64,000 nucleotides of DNA from Chloracidobacterium sp. N. Its GTDB lineage: Bacteria; Acidobacteriota; Blastocatellia; Chloracidobacteriales; Chloracidobacteriaceae. Each line of letters opens with the position of its first letter. Position 1 is the stretch's first letter. A program made the translations under genes and the position numbers. Shown piece after piece: positions 61,096 through 64,000 of the stretch. The notes beneath the pieces are model-generated. The model made no database searches. It worked only from the letters and a program-made list of their open reading frames with translations, and had not been told where the DNA came from. The stretch lies in NCBI RefSeq assembly GCF_018304765.1, contig NZ_CP072642.1, positions 2,199,819 to 2,263,818 on the forward strand, given 5' to 3'.

Positions 61096-61389
61096 TGGAG
61101 CGGAAACCGCGCCCCACCCTCCTGCATGTCGCACCCTGTTCATCGGTACCGACAAAAGCTGGTCCGGGACAATCTCCGCGCCTGCCTCGTCGTCAATTCA
61201 GCCCTGCAAACCAGATCGCATTGATCGTTCGATACAAGTCAGGTCTGAATCAGTTTATCCGGCTCACCTGCTTCCCGCACTGCACTACGTGCCGCACTGC
61301 CCCGGAACTGCGCCAGGGACGAGAGATTCCATCCCGGCCAGGCGTTTGTAACCTTGGTAGCCATGAGCCGCACCGGGGCAATTTAAATT
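61096..61389. other. Gene-poor region downstream of MEMO gene
   Basis: About 290 bp between the MEMO gene and the methylase/wHTH remnants. I see a pair of direct near-repeats (GCGAGCAATT / GCGAACAATT) flanked by short inverted CGAGCAA/TTGCTCG around 61392-61433, but no gene or clear promoter. Confidence 0.4.
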
Positions 61390-61456
61390 GTGCGCGAGCA
61401 ATTCCCATTTGCACGCGAACAATTATTTGCTCGGCAATCCATATCGCGTTCCCTTC

Positions 61457-61634
61457 GTCGAACCGGCAACGCGCCTGATTTTCCAGTTTTTTCAAGCCTT
61501 TTCAGCAAGCGGTAAGCCTGCATTGGGCCTGTTTTGCAGAGTTCGGCAACTTCACCCCGATCGGTAGAGCCGTGTCTTTCCAGGTATTGGAGTACCATCT
61601 GCTCCTGCTGGAGCAGTTCAAACCCACGCTGGTG
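61457..61634 (-). pseudogene. Winged-helix gene remnant
   Basis: In one frame the text reads HQRGFELLQQEQMVLQYLERHG then EVAELCKTGPMQAYRLLKRLEKTG, a winged-helix C-terminal segment like those of AlbA/ATP-binding or helicase-linked proteins. It lacks a start and merges with a shifted frame, so it is a fragment. The original gene cannot be named. Confidence 0.4.
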
Positions 61635-61639
61635 GATGC

Positions 61640-61850
61640 AGGCGGATGTTGACCAAGGCGGCGTTTGAGCCAGACGTAGAAGAAATCAGAGAGGTCGGCG
61701 TAGGTCCACGTTGCCACAGTACGGCGGGTCGGTCAGCACAGCGTTGAAAGAGTTGTCGGGATAGGGAAGTTGCGTCGCTGCCCCCAGTGAACCTGTGGGA
61801 TGCTCAAAACTTTCATTATGCTCTTCCTTGCTGGCTGAACCTCGTCGAAG
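61640..61850 (-). pseudogene. DNA methylase remnant (DUF1156-like), frameshifted
   Basis: In one frame LPYPDNSFNAVLTDPPYCGNV contains a DPPY motif (methylase motif IV; DNA codons at 61719-61730); one base out of frame the text continues TYADLSDFFYVWLKRRLG, a family-typical continuation. So one +1 shift lies near 61705 and the rest of the gene is missing. DUF1156-type methylases are usually ~900 aa. The fragment directly follows the HepT stop. Confidence 0.6.
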
Positions 61851-61855
61851 AACTC

Positions 61856-62199
61856 TCACTGCAAGGTCTCTCTGGCCAACCGCTCCAGTACCGGAAGCAA
61901 GGGCGGAATATCCTGAGAAACTGTTTTCCAGATAATCTGCAAGTCAACACCGTGATATTCGTGAATGAGTTTATCGCGCATCCCTGCGATTTCCTTCCAG
62001 GGAACTTCGGGATACCTGCTCCGGGTATCTTCCGGTATCTTCTTTGCCGCCTCGCCCATGACCTCCAGCGAACGAATCACCGCATTGGCGGTCTTCCGGT
62101 CGTGGATGAATTCTTCGAGCCCATCCCCTCCACAAACTCCAAAGCCTCTTCGGCCGCGTTCCACATGTCCTCCAGATAGTCCTTCAAGGTTCGGCTCAT
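61856..62199 (-). pseudogene. hepT: HepT toxin (HEPN ribonuclease), frameshifted
   Basis: HepT is a HEPN-fold RNase toxin, neutralised by MntA. The first frame from ATG 62199 gives RTLKDYLEDMWNAAEEALEFVEGM; near 62117-62124 a one-base loss moves the text to another frame, LEEFIHDRKTANAVIRSLEVMGEAAKKIPED, then MRDKLIHEYHGVDL with the RX4-HXY catalytic motif intact. So the toxin is split unless the shift is a sequencing error. Its ATG overlaps the MntA stop by four bases. Confidence 0.8.
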
Positions 62200-62489
62200 A
62201 TTGGCAACGCCTCTTGGAGGATGTACTTGCCGATGTGGGGTTTGAGGGCCTGGCGCGTCACCAGTTCCACCCGCACGCCCAAGAGATCGCTTAGGTACTG
62301 CTCCAGTTGAAGGAACCGAAAGAAGCCGGGGGGATCGTCAAACTCCACCAGGATGTCCAGGTCACTTTCTGCCGTCGCCTCTCCCCGCACATGGGAGCCG
62401 AAGATGGCAAGCTCCCGAACCCCGTAGCTTTGCGCCAGCTCTTCTTTGTGCTGCCGGAGAATCTGTATAAGCCGCTCAAGGTTTTCCAT
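62196..62489 (-). CDS. mntA: MntA-family antitoxin nucleotidyltransferase
   Basis: A 97-residue minimal nucleotidyltransferase: IFGSHVRGEATAESDLDILVEF contains the GSx10DxD catalytic motif (Gly31-Ser32, Asp43, Asp45). MntA AMPylates its partner HepT, silencing it. The C-terminal part (FFRFLQLEQYLSDLLGVRVELVTRQALKPHI) is typical of the pair. It is four bases overlapped with the frameshifted hepT. The frame from 62590 translates upstream remnant text; the ATG 62489 is the start. Confidence 0.9.
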   Translation of the reverse strand: MENLERLIQILRQHKEELAQSYGVRELAIFGSHVRGEATAESDLDILVEFDDPPGFFRFLQLEQYLSDLLGVRVELVTRQALKPHIGKYILQEALPI

Positions 62490-62499
62490 TTACTTTCCT

Positions 62500-62590
62500 C
62501 TTGATGCGCATAACGGATACGGTGCGCTTCCATGGCGAGGAAGAAGGCTTCGCTGCGTCCACTAAAATCGCGCCCTGTCCCGGTTGTCAC
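62500..62590 (-). pseudogene. SNF2-type helicase N-terminal remnant
   Basis: In frame -, the text GRDFSGRSEAFFLAMEAHRIRYAHQ resembles the pre-helicase segment of SNF2-family proteins ('FALEAYRIRYAHQFDPLLAVNVS'), then stops matching at the MntA gene. Only about 25 residues match, so this is tentative. It would be upstream in the same transcription direction as mntA-hepT and the methylase remnant. Confidence 0.3.
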
Positions 62591-62756
62591 GCTTACCCTG
62601 TCAGGTTCTTTACACTGAGAATACAGGGATAAAACTTCTGGGTCTTCGCGCTAACGACTTCAATCTTGATACGGTTTCCAAGCTGCTCGTGCGTGAGCAG
62701 GCGCACCGGCTCGGGCAAAAGGGGATGAATCGGCTGGCTGTGCAGGAAAGCTGGAG

Positions 62757-62830
<74 letters not shown>

Positions 62831-62937
62831 CCGCAACGAAGGCCCCAGACCCTAACAAACTCTTGCACCAACGTCAATTCAACCGATACAAACCAGCGCA
62901 CAGGCACGCCATCCCACCACTGCATACATAACCCTTT

Positions 62938-63999
62938 ATGCAAACACGAACCCTGCGCTGCATCCTGACCGGACTGGGCAACATCGGGCGTACCTTTCTG
63001 GAAATGCTCCCCAGCCGCACCACGCTCCTGCGCGAACGCTACGGACTGACCCTTCAGTTCGTCGCCGTGGCCGATACTTCAGGCTGCCTCGTCGGTGAAC
63101 AGGGGCTGGACCCCGCCGCCATTGTGGAAGCCAAACGCCGCCGCCAGGGCGTCACCACACTGGCCGGCGGCAACCTCCACGTCACGGACATGCTGACCGC
63201 CGTCCGGCAACTGCCCGCCGACCTGCTCCTGGAAGCCACCCCGACCGACATCCAGACCGGACAGCCGGGACTCGACCTCGTGCGCGCGGCCCTCCAACGC
63301 GGGATGCACGTCGTCATGGCAAGCAAAGGTGCGCTCGTCGTCGCCTTCGATGAACTGGCCCGACACAGCGACTGGTCCGGCAACCGCCATGCGCCACGGC
63401 TGCGTTTCAGCGGCGCCGTGGCCGGGGCGCTCCCCAGTGTCAACGTTGGCTGGCGCGACCTGGCCGGCGGCGAAATCACCACACTTGAAGCCGTCCTCAA
63501 CGGCACAACCCAGGTCATGCTGACCATGATGGGGGAAGGAAAAACCTACGCCGAAGCCTTGGCGGAAGCGCAGCGCATCGGCATTGCCGAACCCGATCCG
63601 ACCCTCGATGTCGAGGGCTGGGATGCCGCCAACAAGCTGCTCATTCTGGCCAATGCCGTCCTGCGCCAACCCACACGCCTTTCCGGCATCGCCGTGGAAG
63701 GCATCACGCATATCACCCCGGATGACATCCGGCAGGCCCGGCATAACGGCGGCAATCTCATCCTTCTGGCCCGGGCCGAACGCGGAGCCGATGGACGCTA
63801 TGCCCTGAGCGTCCGCCCAACCGCCGTTCCAGCCCATCACCCGCTGGCGCGTCTGGGCATGCAGGAAGCTGGCATCGTCTATCACAGCGATATTTTCGGA
63901 CGGACGGCAGCCTTCAGCATGGAAGACGGCCCCCTTGGAACCGCCGCCGCCATGCTGCGCGATATTCTCTCCATCGCGCCTGACATCCTGCCCGAATAA
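62938..63999 (+). CDS. hom: Homoserine dehydrogenase
   Basis: A 353-residue NAD(P)-dependent homoserine dehydrogenase, branch point to methionine and threonine. The nucleotide motif is CILTGLGNIGRTFLEML; PADLLLEATPTDIQTGQPGLDLVRAALQRGMHVVMASKGALVV, RFSGAVAGALPSVNVGWRDLAGGEITTLEAVLNGTTQVMLTMMGEGKTYAEALAEAQRIGIAEPDPTLDVEGWDAANKLLILAN is the conserved catalytic region with the Lys/Asp pair, and the C-terminus GMQEAGIVYHSDIFG completes the fold. It has no ACT domain, so no built-in threonine feedback. It ends with TAA at 63997-63999. Confidence 0.95.
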   Translation: MQTRTLRCILTGLGNIGRTFLEMLPSRTTLLRERYGLTLQFVAVADTSGCLVGEQGLDPAAIVEAKRRRQGVTTLAGGNLHVTDMLTAVRQLPADLLLEATPTDIQTGQPGLDLVRAALQRGMHVVMASKGALVVAFDELARHSDWSGNRHAPRLRFSGAVAGALPSVNVGWRDLAGGEITTLEAVLNGTTQVMLTMMGEGKTYAEALAEAQRIGIAEPDPTLDVEGWDAANKLLILANAVLRQPTRLSGIAVEGITHITPDDIRQARHNGGNLILLARAERGADGRYALSVRPTAVPAHHPLARLGMQEAGIVYHSDIFGRTAAFSMEDGPLGTAAAMLRDILSIAPDILPE

Positions 64000-64000
64000 T

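Noticed and set aside
61096-62600. An intact insertion sequence or transposase
   Set aside because: No transposase text, no terminal repeats; only methylase and helicase remnants are seen.

Overview
The window looks like chromosomal DNA of an acidobacterium: GC-rich, densely coded, with a VWFA-related protein of the acidobacterial type, a conserved acidobacterial envelope protein, long proline-rich Ser/Thr kinases and an LpxC (so a Gram-negative envelope). Gene content would fit a Chloracidobacterium-like organism, but that name is inference; no 16S rRNA or photosynthesis gene is present here to prove it.

Layout. 1-2000: start of an AsmA/TamB-like protein, then an ECF sigma factor with a cupin (ChrR-type) anti-sigma factor, closed by a strong hairpin shared with convergent nuoB. 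2018-7224 (minus): nuoA-nuoB, and upstream of them the classic ffh-rpsP-khpA-rimM-trmD-rplS translation/secretion cluster. 7225-7725: an unusual inverted pair of heptanucleotide repeat arrays. 7726-17457: patatin, S9 peptidase, a NatAB-type ABC exporter, methylmalonyl-CoA epimerase, parvulin isomerase, acyl-CoA dehydrogenase and a GYSQG serine hydrolase. 17600-24990: Ser/Thr kinase, phosphofructokinase, J-domain membrane protein, SseB-like protein, a ROK protein without its catalytic residues, and a VWA protein. 25132-28544: dnaK-dnaJ(CbpA type)-hspR with a consensus promoter overlapped by a HAIR-like operator. 28596-38818: carotenoid-type desaturase, secreted hydrolase, DUF1990 protein, lipoprotein, NADP-type isocitrate dehydrogenase, a ClpC-like ATPase lacking the middle domain, a small ribbon-helix-helix candidate with nested inverted repeats upstream, and a membrane protein. 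38959-45418: pyrF, lytic transglycosylase, pta, glutamate formiminotransferase, and an oxidative-stress group (dps, flavin reductase, rubrerythrin, PerR) with a perfect palindromic operator. 45466-55616: second Ser/Thr kinase, DUF2752 protein, TMTC-like glycosyltransferase with TPRs, PilZ protein, rpsT, MerC, DUF3108 and other envelope proteins, arginyltransferase-like protein. 55846-61095: lpxC, then a sigmaE-like operon (ECF sigma, zinc anti-sigma, HtrA-fold PDZ protein lacking the catalytic triad) with a sigmaE-like promoter, and a MEMO-family protein. 61390-62600: a decayed island holding DNA methylase and helicase remnants and an MntA-HepT toxin-antitoxin pair whose toxin is frameshifted. 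62757-63999: a tRNA-Val(CAC) with an extra D-arm base, and homoserine dehydrogenase.

The genes group into housekeeping clusters (SRP/ribosome, heat shock), envelope stress sensing (two ECF systems, LpxC, transglycosylase, PDZ protein), and oxidative stress. No intact mobile element, CRISPR array, rRNA or riboswitch was seen. The most original candidates are the sigma/anti-sigma/pseudoprotease operon, the degenerate ROK protein, the HAIR-like dnaK control region, the heptad inverted arrays, and the ClpC variant.
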